DNA from: Daphnia pulex
Lineage: Eukaryota; Arthropoda; Branchiopoda; Diplostraca; Daphniidae
Direction of reading: 5' to 3'
Assembly (NCBI RefSeq): GCF_021134715.1
Contig: NC_060024.1
Span: 3,224,001-3,288,000 of the forward strand
Length of the DNA stretch: 64,000 bases
In this document: positions 1 through 12,379 of the stretch, one piece after another
Position numbering within the stretch: position 1 is the stretch's first letter
How the letters are laid out: each line of letters begins with the position of its first letter
Made by a program: the position numbers and the translations under genes
The notes under the pieces: generated by a model
The model's input: the letters and a program-made list of their open reading frames with translations, nothing else
What the model was told of the DNA's origin: nothing
Databases searched by the model: none

Positions 1-160
1 AACATGTAAACGAAATTAAAAAAAAAAATTTTAATACAACATCGTTGGTGCACAACATCAATTGCTTATTAATGTCATGAAGTCATGAATTTCTCACACT
101 AGCAATTAGTTATTTTTTTAAAGAAAACAGTGCTTATCTGAAGTTTTTGTGTATGAAGGT

Positions 161-3100
161 TTAGAAATACTGTGTTGAATCTGATTCACACTTCCCTGCT
201 TCTGCCATCCACCATTTTTTTATATCGGGGTAAACTTGTCTTGGAAGACTGCTGTCATGAATCATGCGACATAATTCGCACCATCCAAACATGTCCGGAA
301 CTGAAACATAGTAATCTTTTTTCCATGAAAAGTAACTGGCATAAAGTGAATCCGATTTATCTAGTAGCATAAGATATTCAGCTAATTGTTTTGGAGAGGC
401 AAAGTCCCGAGCGTTTATGTAAGAGTTAGGTGGGGCATATTTACTGTAATCTGCACCTCCAAGAAAAATAGGTATGGCTTCATACAAATAAGGCCGGATG
501 AACTTTTCTGTTACGTAGTCAGGACACCAAGAGTTTTCAAATGCCAAGTAGAATTTGTATTGAGTACGCAACATCTCATCACAGTGAGACGGACATTTTT
601 CTGTGCAGTTGCCATAAACGTCTATAGGAACATATTGACTAAGTTTATGAACATATTCCTCTCGTCGAATTGGCGTGGAACAGTGACCCCCAAACCATGT
701 TATCATTTTTGTTTTACCTCTGATAACTTTTTCAAAATCAAGCGGTATAGTTATTTCTGTTCCTGACACATGAGCTTTAATATCTATTTGATTAACATAT
801 GACTTGTCATTGATATGTTTAACATAGTTATACCTTGCACCACGGGTATTGTTGTCAATAGAAGTTTTTGCAACGAGTGAACCATAATAGTCGCGAAGAA
901 ATATATCCGAGTCCCTCCGATAGGTCATTGTCCAATTGAAGTAACCATAACGGAATCGTGGATCATTCATTATGTGAGATGCCGTATTATCGGGTGACTC
1001 AAAATGATAGAATACATAACGCTGGTGCGATTGGCGATTTAATGGGAAATCTTCTAGGGTATCAAAGTGAAGCACAATTGCATCACTTTGATTGATCAGT
1101 GACATATCAGTTGTGAATACGCAGTTTCGGATTGGACATTGCGCCTTGACTAATGGTTCATCAGCCATTCTCAAGTTCCAAGCATTCCACATAAGAATAA
1201 TCTTAAGTGAAGTATTTGAGAGAGTTGGTTCGTCTGCCGGTATCGTATATTGTTTCTCGAAATTTGATTTTAACGTGTTGTTATAAGTGTAAAAAGATGA
1301 AAATAAAATCTGGTTGTTATATCCATTGTAATGTTGTGGATCCTGTCAAAAATAAAAATAGTCTCAGAAAAGCGAGTTGTTATAAAGAATACACTTTAAA
1401 AAATGGTAACAAATTTCAGGAGGTTTGCCATGCAAAAGAAGAGTGAATCATCCCATTTATTAGAGTATATAAAAAGTGGGAATGTATAAATCGTATGTGG
1501 TACTATATAGGGGAAACTGGGGCAAGTAGAGGTTTGGGTCAGTTGGCATCCCCCGTTTTACATTATCTTGCGATAGAGAAATTACATTTTAAAAATTACC
1601 AGTTATGGTATGTGCATCCAACAAAAATATTAGATTACAAATCATTGTCGGAGATGTAAGGGGATAGATTTGTAAGAAATGAGAAAATCTAGCACCTAAG
1701 GTATCTCAACCTCTACCATAGGTTAATACCATCGGTATAGCATAGGTACAGCGGTCATAGCGGGTATTTGAGCTACAGGTATAGAAACTTGCATTTTATG
1801 ACTGTACAAGGAGATGCGTATGAAAAATGGAAGAGACATGCCAATGACATTCTATCGCAAATGTAGGGCACCACGTTCGTACCACAGAAGAGGAGTATGG
1901 GGCATGAGTAAGTTGGAATCCACCTTTTTTCGACCTCTTGCGACTAAGAGATTGCATTTCAAAAATTACCTTTTATAGTCCTTACTAATGCGCATCTACT
2001 GAAATAGTCCAAGTAGTATGGAAACAACAAATAAAATAGTTTTTTACCATTAAATCGTGTCGTCAACTTTGTTTTCTTTTTTCTTTTGTGGAATTCCCTA
2101 GTTAACTTAAAATTTGTTAAAAATAAGTTTCTAAGGTTAGAGATAGGAGGGAAAATTTAGTTGATGACGCCTTCACCAGGTGTTTTTTTAGCCCATAAGA
2201 ATAACATGGGTCGTTCTAACCTGTTTACATGAGCATGTTGCCCCCGCGACTCGACCAACCCCCTTCATTTCAAAGCTTTTTGGTTTAAAAAAAAATTGTC
2301 ACAAACTAAAAATTCGCTTTTGATAGCTAGTTTTTTCCTCTTTTTTTAAGCCTAGCGGGGATAAAAAATATTGAGAAATAAAAAAGTGGGGGCTAAAAAA
2401 CTAAAAAAGTGTCAACTAGTACAACTCTCCCCTATGCGAAACAACTATGGTTGACTAAACTCTAAATTTCTCGACCCATACTACGTATTATAGTTGGCGC
2501 TTACGAAGGCGCTTATTACCACCTTCGTATGGGAGTAAAACCAAATTTCGTATCCCTACATACAAAGCTACGCGTATGGGAGACCGGGGCTAATTAGCCT
2601 AGGGGTAGGTTGCTTTATTCTGATTTATTTTAATAAAATTAAAATTGAGCTAATTTCAGGATAGCCATATTGTGTAATTTTTTTAATAAGCTTGTTTTAA
2701 CCTACGTACTGATTGTCTGCTGTAAAAACAATGATTCAAATGGGGGATAACTGATTTTTGAATAAATTAACTTTTTTCAACGCTTATAACTTTTCTCATT
2801 TTTTATGATCTTTTTCAGACAGAAAGCTTATTATCTTGGCTAAACTTTGTGTATTTTGTTTTTTTATTTAAAGGCTTATAACAATTTTTTTAAGAAAAAC
2901 GAAGCCGAATACCTAACATGGGTTCGTTCGGCCAATAGAGAAGTTGGACTGCGTTGCGCATTCTCCGCAAATGCGAAAATCTCTTTTGTGTCCAATCTGG
3001 TGTAATTTGCCTAAAGCGTCTTATGGGAAAACAAACCTTTTCACTTATAAAGATTGTTTTCTTCTCTATGACTCTGATTCCTCCCCCCTTTTCTTCCTAA

Positions 3101-4073
3101 CAGTGAATACTTTATTCATTTCTTTATTACCTAATTGTTATTTATATCCCCGATTCAATCTGGTTAATTTTTAATTATTTTTTGTTTGTGACTGTTTTTT
3201 TTGTTGTCTCCTGTAGCAGAAGAATTTCGTTCATAGCATGGGTGATTCTGTCTAGAAATGTCTGGTACCGTCTAGAAACGGCTGCTGTTTACTAGAAGAT
3301 TATTTTAATCTATCGTTATTTATAAATTAAATTTATTTATATGTGAAATTTGATGTAGTGGTTTATCGGCTGTCTAATCTTTCTAAAGTATTGACGTTCG
3401 AGTCTCGACTCATACAATCTTTAGTACCCTCTTAGTGTCATTCACCAAAACACTACTAGAAAAGGGATCTTGGTAGCACCTTAGTATGCCTCACAAAAAT
3501 TGAGTGTAATACTTTTACTTGAAATAACATCTATAGATGTTATTCAAATGCTTTTCATTTGTCTTGACTCACAGCGTATGCAAAAATGACCGCACGTCAA
3601 ATATCAAGCCTAACAAAATTTTTGTTCTGCTATTGACCGCAGTGGTGCACATTGGCGAAAACTGTGAACCACTTTTAGTTTATCTGCTACTTTTTGGTTG
3701 GAATAACATCTATACTAATCAACATTAAATCATGGCCTAGTTTATAAAACTGGTCATTTACTATGAAAAAAATTGTTTTAGAATTAATCTCCCATCTTTA
3801 GCTTAAAAATTTCCAGCGAAATTTAAGTCATATTTTTTTATTTATCCCAGAATTTAGATATATCAAAGCCAAACGTTGGCATTTTTGGAAGTGTTTTAAA
3901 GCATTTAATTTAAATTCCATAAATACCTTACGTGGATAGGCCGACCCACGAAAAAACCTATTTATTGGAATAAATTGTTGTTGCCCAATGTTATGGCAAC
4001 AATAATGGAAGAAAAAAATCCAGGAAACCAAAAGCACAAAAAAACCAATGCACAATGTCACTCGTGTCTTCAT
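161..4073 (-). CDS. alpha-1,3-fucosyltransferase-like gene, copy 1 (two exons)
   Basis: Predicted Golgi type II fucosyltransferase (GT10), transferring fucose from GDP-fucose to glycans. Exon 1 (4073-3927) encodes residues 1-49: a short cytoplasmic tail, then a hydrophobic signal anchor at about residues 6-25. It ends AAG|GTATTT in phase 0. Exon 2 (1342-161) starts after a TTTTTGACAG acceptor, also phase 0, and runs open to the stop, giving 442 residues, usual for the family. Seen motifs: KIILMWNAW at the start of the catalytic region, FESPDN (about 163-168), and the GT10 signature YKFYLAFENS (311-320) followed by DYVTEKF and IPIFLGG. The catalytic exon alone would lack a membrane anchor, which supports the join. 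The 2.6 kb intron contains elements of families G and H. Oddity: residue 267 is Gly (WFGGHC) where copy 2 has Val. An extra small exon inside the intron cannot be excluded. Confidence 0.85.
1508..2434 (+). mobile_element. family G TA-flanked element in fucosyltransferase intron, copy 1
   Basis: Starts TAGGGGAAACTGGGGCAAG and ends CAACTCTCCCCTA, both with TA at the outer edge, as expected for a Tc1/mariner-type target. The interior (a TGACGCC-TTC-CCAGGTGTTTTTT block, CCCATAAGAATAACATGG, AAGCCTAGCGGGGATAAAAAATATTGAG) recurs at 24.4-24.9 kb, 25.3-25.8 kb and inverted at 35.1-35.4 kb. The 5' part contains a second, partial start at about 1895. No transposase is visible, so it is probably non-autonomous. 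Confidence 0.7.
2575..2925 (+). mobile_element. family H element, 3'-truncated (duplicated at 7952-8302)
   Basis: Begins TATGGGAGACCGGGGCTAAT and shares its interior with the complete element at 26233-26813, including the CTTTTTTCAACGCT.ATAA block, the AGACA-AAAGCTTATT.TCTTGGCTAAACTT block and GAAGCC.AATACCTA. Homology stops near 2925, so the right end is missing. The same fragment lies in duplication copy 2. Confidence 0.6.
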
Positions 4074-5123
4074 TGCCTTCGCGATTGTTCACAGTTTATG
4101 AAAACTACTTGAGTGAATTACGTCGTTTTTTATTAACACCTCAGTACGTATTCCCTGTAATATCTTATCCATACGCCGATCCTAATAGGTATTTCAACGT
4201 ACTGGATACATGTCGTTACTTTTATGAAGACGGGTGTCCCTTATAGGCACAGTGGCAACAAGGTAGTTCCATGTTCAATAGTTTAGGGTATTGTGGGAGT
4301 ACTTAATTTCAGTAGTTGAGATTTTATCACTGAAAACGGGCCGATTCTGAGTAGGGAAGAATGAGGCAGCTGGATTTTTTTTAATTTCAATTCTCATACT
4401 CTCATTTTTAACGCGTTAAGTTCTTCTGATAAATATGGCTACCCATTTGACTACACTAGCCGAGGGTGTACCCGGTGAAGTGTAGTTTCGTCGGGAATTG
4501 GACATGGTGTGCCTACACATCACTTATAAGTGTGTGTGGCATACTCGTCAAGTCTTTATGAAAATTTCCGTGCTTGTCCGCAGGCACTTTTTTATTATAT
4601 AGAAAGTTAGTGGGCTTTGGCTTTTTGTAAATTAGTGGGCAACCCCCACTGATGACTAAACCAAAAAAGTCATGGACAGACAGAAGCAGACCAATCTTGG
4701 GTGAAAACTCCCAAGGGATTATGCGACGAGAGGATAAAACGCACCGGAAACAGAATTTTGCAATTTACAAAAAATGTTTGTCAAGTCTCAACTGAAAATG
4801 AAAAAAGCGCTTATGAGTAAAATATTTATGCTTTCCAGTCTTGTATATCAGTTTTAACCAATAACTAGTACAGGTGCATCCACTCATCGAACCGTCCGAT
4901 TATTGAACCAACCCGGTCGGCATACTGAATCAACAAATTTAAATTTTTGCGGTGGGAATTCAGATCTTAACCACAAATAAGACAGAAAGGTTCGTCAGTT
5001 GGGACTCTCGGTTAAAGTCTTAGACGCAGGGTGGTTAATAGAGAAATGTTGGGACTCATTAAAAGAATACGAGTTAATGGCCTGTTTAATTCACACTCGT
5101 TGCTCAAGAGGGGCACTGGTGCG

Positions 5124-5377
5124 ACGGACTATCTTTAAGTACTTAACAGGGGCAAATTAAGTATTCTATTGCTGCTGTGCATGGTTGGGCAGTGGGAACT
5201 ATTGACGGGTATGGGAAAAACGTCTGTGGGTCGTGTCTGGATTCGTATAGTCATACCATAATTGTTTAACGAGAGAATAAATTGCAATTAAAATCTTTTT
5301 CATTTATAAGCAAATAGTTTTATTCTTAAAATCATTACCGAATCATAAAAATTAGTAGGTTAATGAAAAAATGAACA
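5124..5377. other. spacer between the duplicated copies
   Basis: These 254 bp follow copy 1 but do not follow copy 2, where the sequence diverges after 10481. The spacer may be the left end of unit 2, whose counterpart before copy 1 lies outside the window. It is AT-rich and I see no gene in it. Confidence 0.7.
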
Positions 5378-5537
5378 AACATGTAAACGAAATTTTAAAA
5401 AAAAATTTTAATACAACATCGTTGGTGCACAACATCAATTGCTTATTAATGTCATGAAGTCATGAATTTCTCACACTAGCAATTAGTTATTTTTTTAAAG
5501 AAAACAGTGCTTATCTGAAGTTTTTGTGTATGAAGGT

Positions 5538-8500
5538 TTAGAAATACTGTGTTGAATCTGATTCACACTTCCCTGCTTCTGACATCCACCATTTTTTTAT
5601 ATCGGGGTAAACTTGTCTTGGAAGACTGCTGTCATGAATCATGCGACATAATTCGCACCATCCAAACATGTCCGGAACTGAAACATAGTAATCTTTTTTC
5701 CATGAAAAGTAACTGGCATAAAGTGAATCCGATTTATCTAGTAGCATAAGATATTCAGCTAATTGTTTTGGAGAGGCAAAGTCCCGAGCGTTTATGTAAG
5801 AGTTAGGTGGGGCATATTTACTGTAATCTGCACCTCCAAGAAAAATAGGTATGGCTTCATACAAATAAGGCCGGATGAACTTTTCTGTTACGTAGTCAGG
5901 ACACCAAGAGTTTTCAAATGCCAAGTAGAATTTGTATTGAGTACGCAACATCTCATCACAGTGAGACGGACATTTTTCTGTGCAGTTGCCATAAACGTCT
6001 ATAGGAACATATTGACTAAGTTTATGAACATATTCCTCTCGTCGAATTGGCGTGGAACAGTGACCCACAAACCATGTTATCATTTTTGTTTTACCTCTGA
6101 TAACTTTTTCAAAATCAAGCGGTATAGTTATTTCTGTTCCTGACACATGAGCTTTAATATCTATTTGATTAACATATGACTTGTCATTGATATGTTTAAC
6201 ATAGTTATACCTTGCACCACGGGTATTGTTGTCAATAGAAGTTTTTGCAACGAGTGAACCATAATAGTCGCGAAGAAATATATCCGAGTCCCTCCGATAG
6301 GTCATTGTCCAATTGAAGTAACCATAACGGAATCGTGGATCATTCATTATGTGAGATGCCGTATTATCGGGTGACTCAAAATGATAGAATACATAACGCT
6401 GGTGCGATTGGCGATTTAATGGGAAATCTTCTAGGGTATCAAAGTGAAGCACAATTGCATCACTTTGATTGATCAGTGACATATCAGTTGTGAATACGCA
6501 GTTTCGGATTGGACATTGCGCCTTGACTAATGGTTCATCAGCCATTCTCAAGTTCCAAGCATTCCACATAAGAATAATCTTAAGTGAAGTATTTGAGAGA
6601 GTTGGTTCGTCTGCCGGTATCGTATATTGTTTCTCGAAATTTGATTTTAACGTGTTGTTATAAGTGTAAAAAGATGAAAATAAAATCTGGTTGTTATATC
6701 CATTGTAATGTTGTGGATCCTGTCAAAAATAAAAATAGTCTCAGAAAAGCGAGTTGTTATAAAGAATACACTTTAAAAAATGGTAACAAATTTCAGGAGG
6801 TTTGCCATGCAAAAGAAGAGTGAATCATCCCATTTATTAGAGTATATAAAAAGTGGGAATGTATAAATCGTATGTGGTACTATATAGGGGAAACTGGGGC
6901 AAGTAGAGGTTTGGGTCAGTTGGCATCCCCCGTTTTACATTATCTTGCGATAGAGAAATTACATTTTAAAAATTACCAGTTATGGTATGTGCATCCAACA
7001 AAAATATTAGATTACAAATCATTGTCGGAGATGTAAGGGGATAGATTTGTAAGAAATGAGAAAATCTAGCACCTAAGGTATCTCAACCTCTACCATAGGT
7101 TAATACCATCGGTATAGCATAGGTACAGCGGTCATAGCGGGTATTTGAGCTACAGGTATAGAAACTTGCATTTTATGACTGTACAAGGAGATGCGTATGA
7201 AAAATGGAAGAGACATGCCAATGACATTCTATCGCAAATGTAGGGCACCACGTTCGTACCACAGAAGAGGAGTATGGGGCATGAGTAAGTTGGAATCCAC
7301 CTTTTTTCGACCTCTTGCGACTAAGAGATTGCATTTCAAAAATTACCTTTTATAGTCCTTACTAATGCGCATCTACTGAAATAGTCCAAGTAGTATGGAA
7401 ACAACAAATAAAATAGTTTTTTACCATTAAATCGTGTCGTCAACTTTGTTTTCTTTTTTCTTTTGTGGAATTCCCTAGTTAACTTAAAATTTGTTAAAAA
7501 TAAGTTTCTAAGGTTAGAGATAGGAGGGAAAATTTAGTTGATGACGCCTTCACCAGGTGTTTTTTTAGCCCATAAGAATAACATGGGTCGTTCTAACCTG
7601 TTTACATGAGCATGTTGCCCCCGCGACTCGACCAACCCCCTTCATTTCAAAGCTTTTTGGTTTAAAAAAAAATTGTCACAAACTAAAAATTCGCTTTTGA
7701 TAGCTAGTTTTTTCCTCTTTTTTTAAGCCTAGCGGGGATAAAAAATATTGAGAAATAAAAAAGTGGGGGCTAAAAAACTAAAAAAGTGTCAACTAGTACA
7801 ACTCTCCCCTATGCGAAACAACTATGGTTGACTAAACTCTAAATTTCTCGACCCATACTACGTATTATAGTTGGCGCTTACGAAGGCGCTTATTACCACC
7901 TTCGTATGGGAGTAAAACCAAATTTCGTATCCCTACATACAAAGCTACGCGTATGGGAGACCGGGGCTAATTAGCCTAGGGGTAGGTTGCTTTATTCTGA
8001 TTTATTTTAATAAAATTAAAATTGAGCTAATTTCAGGATAGCCATATTGTGTAATTTTTTTAATAAGCTTGTTTTAACCTACGTACTGATTGTCTGCTGT
8101 AAAAACAATGATTCAAATGGGGGATAACTGATTTTTGAATAAATTAACTTTTTTCAACGCTTATAACTTTTCTCATTTTTTATGATCTTTTTCAGACAGA
8201 AAGCTTATTATCTTGGCTAAACTTTGTGTATTTTGTTTTTTTATTTAAAGGCTTATAACAATTTTTTTAAGAAAAACGAAGCCGAATACCTAACATGGGT
8301 TCGTTCGGCCAATAGAGAAGTTGGACTGCGTTGCGCATTCTCCGCAAATGCGAAAATCTCTTTTGTGTCCAATCTGGTGTAATTTGCCTAAAGCGTCTTA
8401 TGGGAAAACAAACCTTTTCACTTATAAAGATTGTTTTCTTCTCTATGACTCTGATTCCTCCCCCCTTTTCTTCCTAACAGTGAATACTTTATTCATTTCT

Positions 8501-9431
8501 TTATTACCTAATTGTTATTTATATCCCCGATTCAATCTGGTTAATTTTTAATTATTTTTTGTTGTCTCCTGTAGCAGAAGAATTTCGTTCATAGCATGGG
8601 TGATTCTGTCTAGAAATGTCTGGTACCGTCTAGAAACGGCTGCTGTTTACTAGAAGATTATTTTAATCTATCGTTATTTATAAATTAAATTTATTTATAT
8701 GTGAAATTTGATGTAGTGGTTTATCGGCTGTCTAATCTTTCTAAAGTATTGACGTTCGAGTCTCGACTCATACAATCTTTAGTACCCTCTTAGTGTCATT
8801 CACCAAAACACTACTAGAAAAGGGATCTTGGTAGCACCTTAGTATGCCTCACAAAAATTGAGTGTAATACTTTTACTTGAAATAACATCTATAGATGTTA
8901 TTCAAATGCTTTTCATTTGTCTTGACTCACAGCGTATGCAAAAATGACCGCACGTCAAATATCAAGCCTAACAAAATTTTTGTTCTGCTATTGACCGCAG
9001 TGGTGCACATTGGCGAAAACTGTGAACCACTTTTAGTTTATCTGCTACTTTTTGGTTGGAATAACATCTATACTAATCAACATTAAATCATGGCCTAGTT
9101 TATAAAACTGGTCATTTACTATGAAAAAAATTGTTTTAGAATTAATCTCCCATCTTTAGCTTAAAAATTTCCAGCGAAATTTAAGTCATATTTTTTTATT
9201 TATCCCAGAATTTAGATATATCAAAGCCAAACGTTGGCATTTTTGGAAGTGTTTTAAAGCATTTAATTTAAATTCCATAAATACCTTACGTGGATAGGCC
9301 GACCCACGAAAAAACCTATTTATTGGAATAAATTGTTGTTGCCCAATGTTATGGCAACAATAATGGAAGAAAAAAATCCAGGAAACCAAAAGCACAAAAA
9401 AACCAATGCACAATGTCACTCGTGTCTTCAT
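5538..9431 (-). CDS. alpha-1,3-fucosyltransferase-like gene, copy 2 (two exons)
   Basis: Second tandem copy of the GT10 fucosyltransferase gene, with the same architecture. Exon 1 is 9431-9285 (signal anchor, 49 residues) and exon 2 is 6719-5538 (393 residues plus stop), joined in phase 0 for a 442-residue protein. Only two amino-acid differences from copy 1 were seen: Val for Gly at residue 267 (WFVGHC) and Ser for Ala at about residue 429 near the C-terminus. WFVGHC resembles the W-F-V-S-H/N-C block common in the family, so this copy appears to keep the ancestral residue. Both reading frames are intact, so both copies could be active. The intron is 19 bp shorter than in copy 1, with the loss near 8563. 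The near identity means a recent duplication, gene conversion, or two haplotypes assembled in tandem. Confidence 0.85.
6885..7811 (+). mobile_element. family G TA-flanked element in fucosyltransferase intron, copy 2
   Basis: Duplicate of 1508-2434, carried along in the tandem duplication rather than inserted independently. Confidence 0.7.
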
Positions 9432-10467
9432 TGCCTTCGCGATTGTTCACAGTTTATGAAAACTACTTGAGTGAATTACGTCGTTTTTTATTAACACCTC
9501 AGTACGTATTCCCTGTAATATCTTATCCATACGCCGATCCTAATAGGTATTTCAACGTACTGGATACATGTTGTTACTTTTATGAAGACGGGTGTCCCTT
9601 ATAGGCACAGTGGCAACAAGGTAGTTCCATGTTCAATAGTTTAGGGTATTGTGGGAGTACTTAATTTCAGTAGTTGAGATTTTATCACTGAAAACGGGCC
9701 GATTCTGAGTAGGGAAGAATGAGGCAGCTGGATTTTTTTTAATTTCAATTCTCATACTCTCATTTTTAACGCGTTAAGTTCTTCTGATAAATATGGCTAC
9801 CCATTTGACTACACTAGCCGAGGGTGTACCCGGTGAAGTGTAGTTTCGTCGGGAATTGGACATGGTGTGCCTACACATCACTTATAAGTGTGTGTGGCAT
9901 ACTCGTCAAGTCTTTATGAAAATTTCCGTGCTTGTCCGCAGGCACTTTTTTATTATATAGAAAGTTAGTGGGCTTTGGCTTTTTGTAAATTAGTGGGCAA
10001 CCCCCACTGATGACTAAACCAAAAAAGTCATGGACAGACAGAAGCAGACCAATCTTGGGTGAAAACTCCCAAGGGATTATGCGACGAGAGGATAAAACGC
10101 ACCGGAAACAGAATTTTGCAATTTACAAAAAATGTTTGTCAAGTCTCAACTGAAAATGAAAAAAGCGCTTATGAGTAAAATATTTATGCTTTCCAGTCTT
10201 GTATATCAGTTTTAACCAATAACTAGTACAGGTGCATCCACTCATCGAACCGTCCGATTATTGAACCAACCCGGTCGGCATACTGAATCAACAAATTTAA
10301 ATTTTTGCGGTGGGAATTCAGATCTTAACCACAAATAAGACAGAAAGGTTCGTCAGTTGGGACTCTCGGTTAAAGTCTTAGACGCAGGGTGGTTAATAGA
10401 GAAATGTTGGGACTCATTAAAAGAATACGAGTTAATGGCCTGTTTAATTCACACTCGTTGCTCAAGA

Positions 10468-10606
10468 GGGGCACTGGTGCGCTCGGTATCTGATAACAAA
10501 AACGCGAAGAACTTAAATGCGGGATTTCAATATAAATAAATTGTCGCAGTCCTGCAATTGATTTCTTTTAAATGCTGTTATCTGATACCGAGCGCACCAG
10601 TGCCCC
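10468..10606. repeat. 31-bp inverted repeat at duplication breakpoint
   Basis: Arms 10468-10498 and 10576-10606 are reverse complements with one mismatch, around a 77-nt loop. The left arm overlaps the exact right end of duplication copy 2 (10481). Confidence 0.9.
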
Positions 10607-11329
10607 TAGTGGCACAAGGAGAAGTTACGATTTTCGCCCCTTATTTTTGGAGAGAGTAAACACTAGGGCGTTTCATTCCCGACGAATTTTTTTTTGTTCA
10701 CAACGGCGTTTGTGGATCAGGGTTCTTTGAAATGTGAAAACTCCATGTATTTTTTATTTCGAGGGGGAAAAAAATTTTAGGGGTCGCGCCGCGGGAAAAA
10801 GCGTGAAAACCCATACTTTTTATTGGTTTTAAGCCCGTAGCACGTCAAACGTATGCATGAAAATTACGGCGTTTTGGGAGATGAAAGATGATGTTATAAG
10901 CTAGCTTTCCTTCAAATATCACCCATTTAAAATAAAATTTAGGGGTCGCGCGTTAATCAAATATATGCTAATTTTCAGAAAAATCGGAAAAATATTCATA
11001 AACGGCTTATTTATAGCCGAACCATGAGTTCTACTGCATTGATTTTTTAACTGCAAGTAAATATTTATATCAGTAACATTCACCCCAAAAATTGAAGAAA
11101 TAAAATCAAAATTAGTTGTCCCGCGGTCAGAATTTATAAATCATAATACTTAAAAATGCACAGTCATTAACAACTTGCAAGTAAACGCAGAAACTTCTTG
11201 CAAAACGGTAATCAAACATTAGATCCCAATATTTTGGTGGAAATTTCCAAAAAGTTTTAGGGTTCTATAGGTAATTTCATCGTTTTGAAATATTGGTTCA
11301 CCCAAAAATTTATCGCATGGCCTGTCCCT
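10607..11329. other. intergenic, no gene seen
   Basis: AT-rich sequence without a supportable gene. A TTTAGGGGTCGCGC motif occurs twice, near 10778 and 10939, suggesting remains of an older repeat. I see nothing else definite. Confidence 0.5.
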
Positions 11330-11737
11330 ACCCGCGGCATGGCCTTAGGAAATGGTGGGATAGGAAAGTGTTTTCAAATTTTTTTCATAAATGAATTAAT
11401 GATTCCATAAAAAAAATGACGGCAAATCTTTTGGCATAAAGAAAAGTATTTTAGCGTCATTCTAAGTATTTTTTTTTTATTTTAGAAAAAGCCGGTTTTA
11501 ACACGGCGCTTACGGGGGTAAAAGAAGTAAACGAGGGTGTAGAGACGTGGGGGTACATCCTACGAAAATATCAAGTGTGTATGATTTGTTGATCGTCTTT
11601 TCTTCTGCTCGGGAAAAAAGAAAAAAATTCTATCTCTTGCCGTTCAACAGTTATTTGAGTTGAAATGAGACACGTAGCGCCATAAGAAAGCACACAAAAC
11701 GAGTGGAGGTGTTCTTAATAGCTTGGTGGGTACTGTA
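11330..11737 (-). mobile_element. diverged arm of the Tc1/mariner-like foldback family
   Basis: Ends GGTGGGTACTGTA, like the intact foldback at 48340-49240. It shares diverged interior blocks (CTTTTGGCATAAAGAAAA, AACACGGCGC, GACACGTAGCGCCATAAGAA). Only one arm is present. It abuts a family-H-like terminus (CTAGCCCCGGTCTCCC) at 11750-11766. Confidence 0.6.
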
Positions 11738-12139
11738 CTCCTGGGCCAACTAGCCCCGGTCTCCCTTACTTAATATACCACCTTTTAAGTACTTTGAGAT
11801 TACTTAACACGCTAAGCAGATTGGTCATCAAATTACTAAACATACTGAAAAAAAAATTTCATGATTCTTCGATGTGTTACGTACTTAAAATAAATTAAGT
11901 ATTTATAAACAAGTACTTTTAACATACTTATCATATATTTAACGTTCATTCCCATTCTTATGGTGGTAGAGGACACCGGGGCTAGTAGGCCCTTTTTTTA
12001 CAAACCCGCTTCTGTGAATCATAATTTTCATCGAAATGATGAAGAATTTTTAGCTTTGATGAAACCATATTATCTTATATAAAAAGCAGCGTCAAAAAAG
12101 ATTAAATAACGGTAAAATTCTTCCCTAAAAAACTGTTAT
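11738..12139. repeat. family H termini pointing away from each other
   Basis: A right end (ACTAGCCCCGGTCTCCC, about 11750-11766) and a left-like end (ACCGGGGCTAGTAGGCCC, about 11975-11992) lie 200 bp apart, facing outward. They are probably edges of two separate or interrupted elements. I see no gene. Confidence 0.5.
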
Positions 12140-12379
12140 ATTGGGACTACTTATTCGGGCAACTTTTCCGTGGGCGGGGCAAGTTGGCCAAAGAGTTGGG
12201 GCAAGTTGGTTTTAATTTTTACACAGCACTTAGGAAACCTACTATTACACACACATATCAATGTTTCTCTTCTCACCAATCGAATCACAAACTCATACCC
12301 CTATTTTAAATGTATATACCAAATTAAATCTTCTCGAATTTTCTTTTGTGAAACAACACAGAACTCCACATCCTGAGTA

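Larger units (their letters stand above)
1..5123. repeat. 5.1 kb tandem duplication, copy 1 (left edge outside window)
   Basis: Position 1 aligns with 5378 and the match runs to 5123 (10481 in copy 2) with only scattered single-base changes and one 19-bp length difference. It includes the whole fucosyltransferase gene and its intronic repeats. The left boundary lies outside the window, so the full unit length is unknown. Confidence 0.95.
5378..10481. repeat. 5.1 kb tandem duplication, copy 2
   Basis: Matches 1-5123. The right boundary is sharp: both copies read through GGCACTGGTGCG, then differ completely. The boundary falls inside a long inverted repeat (10468-10606). Confidence 0.95.

Noticed and set aside
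386..766. 126-codon plus-strand frame, duplicated at 5763-6143
   Set aside because: It is antisense to the catalytic exon of the fucosyltransferase and its composition follows that gene; there is no independent support.
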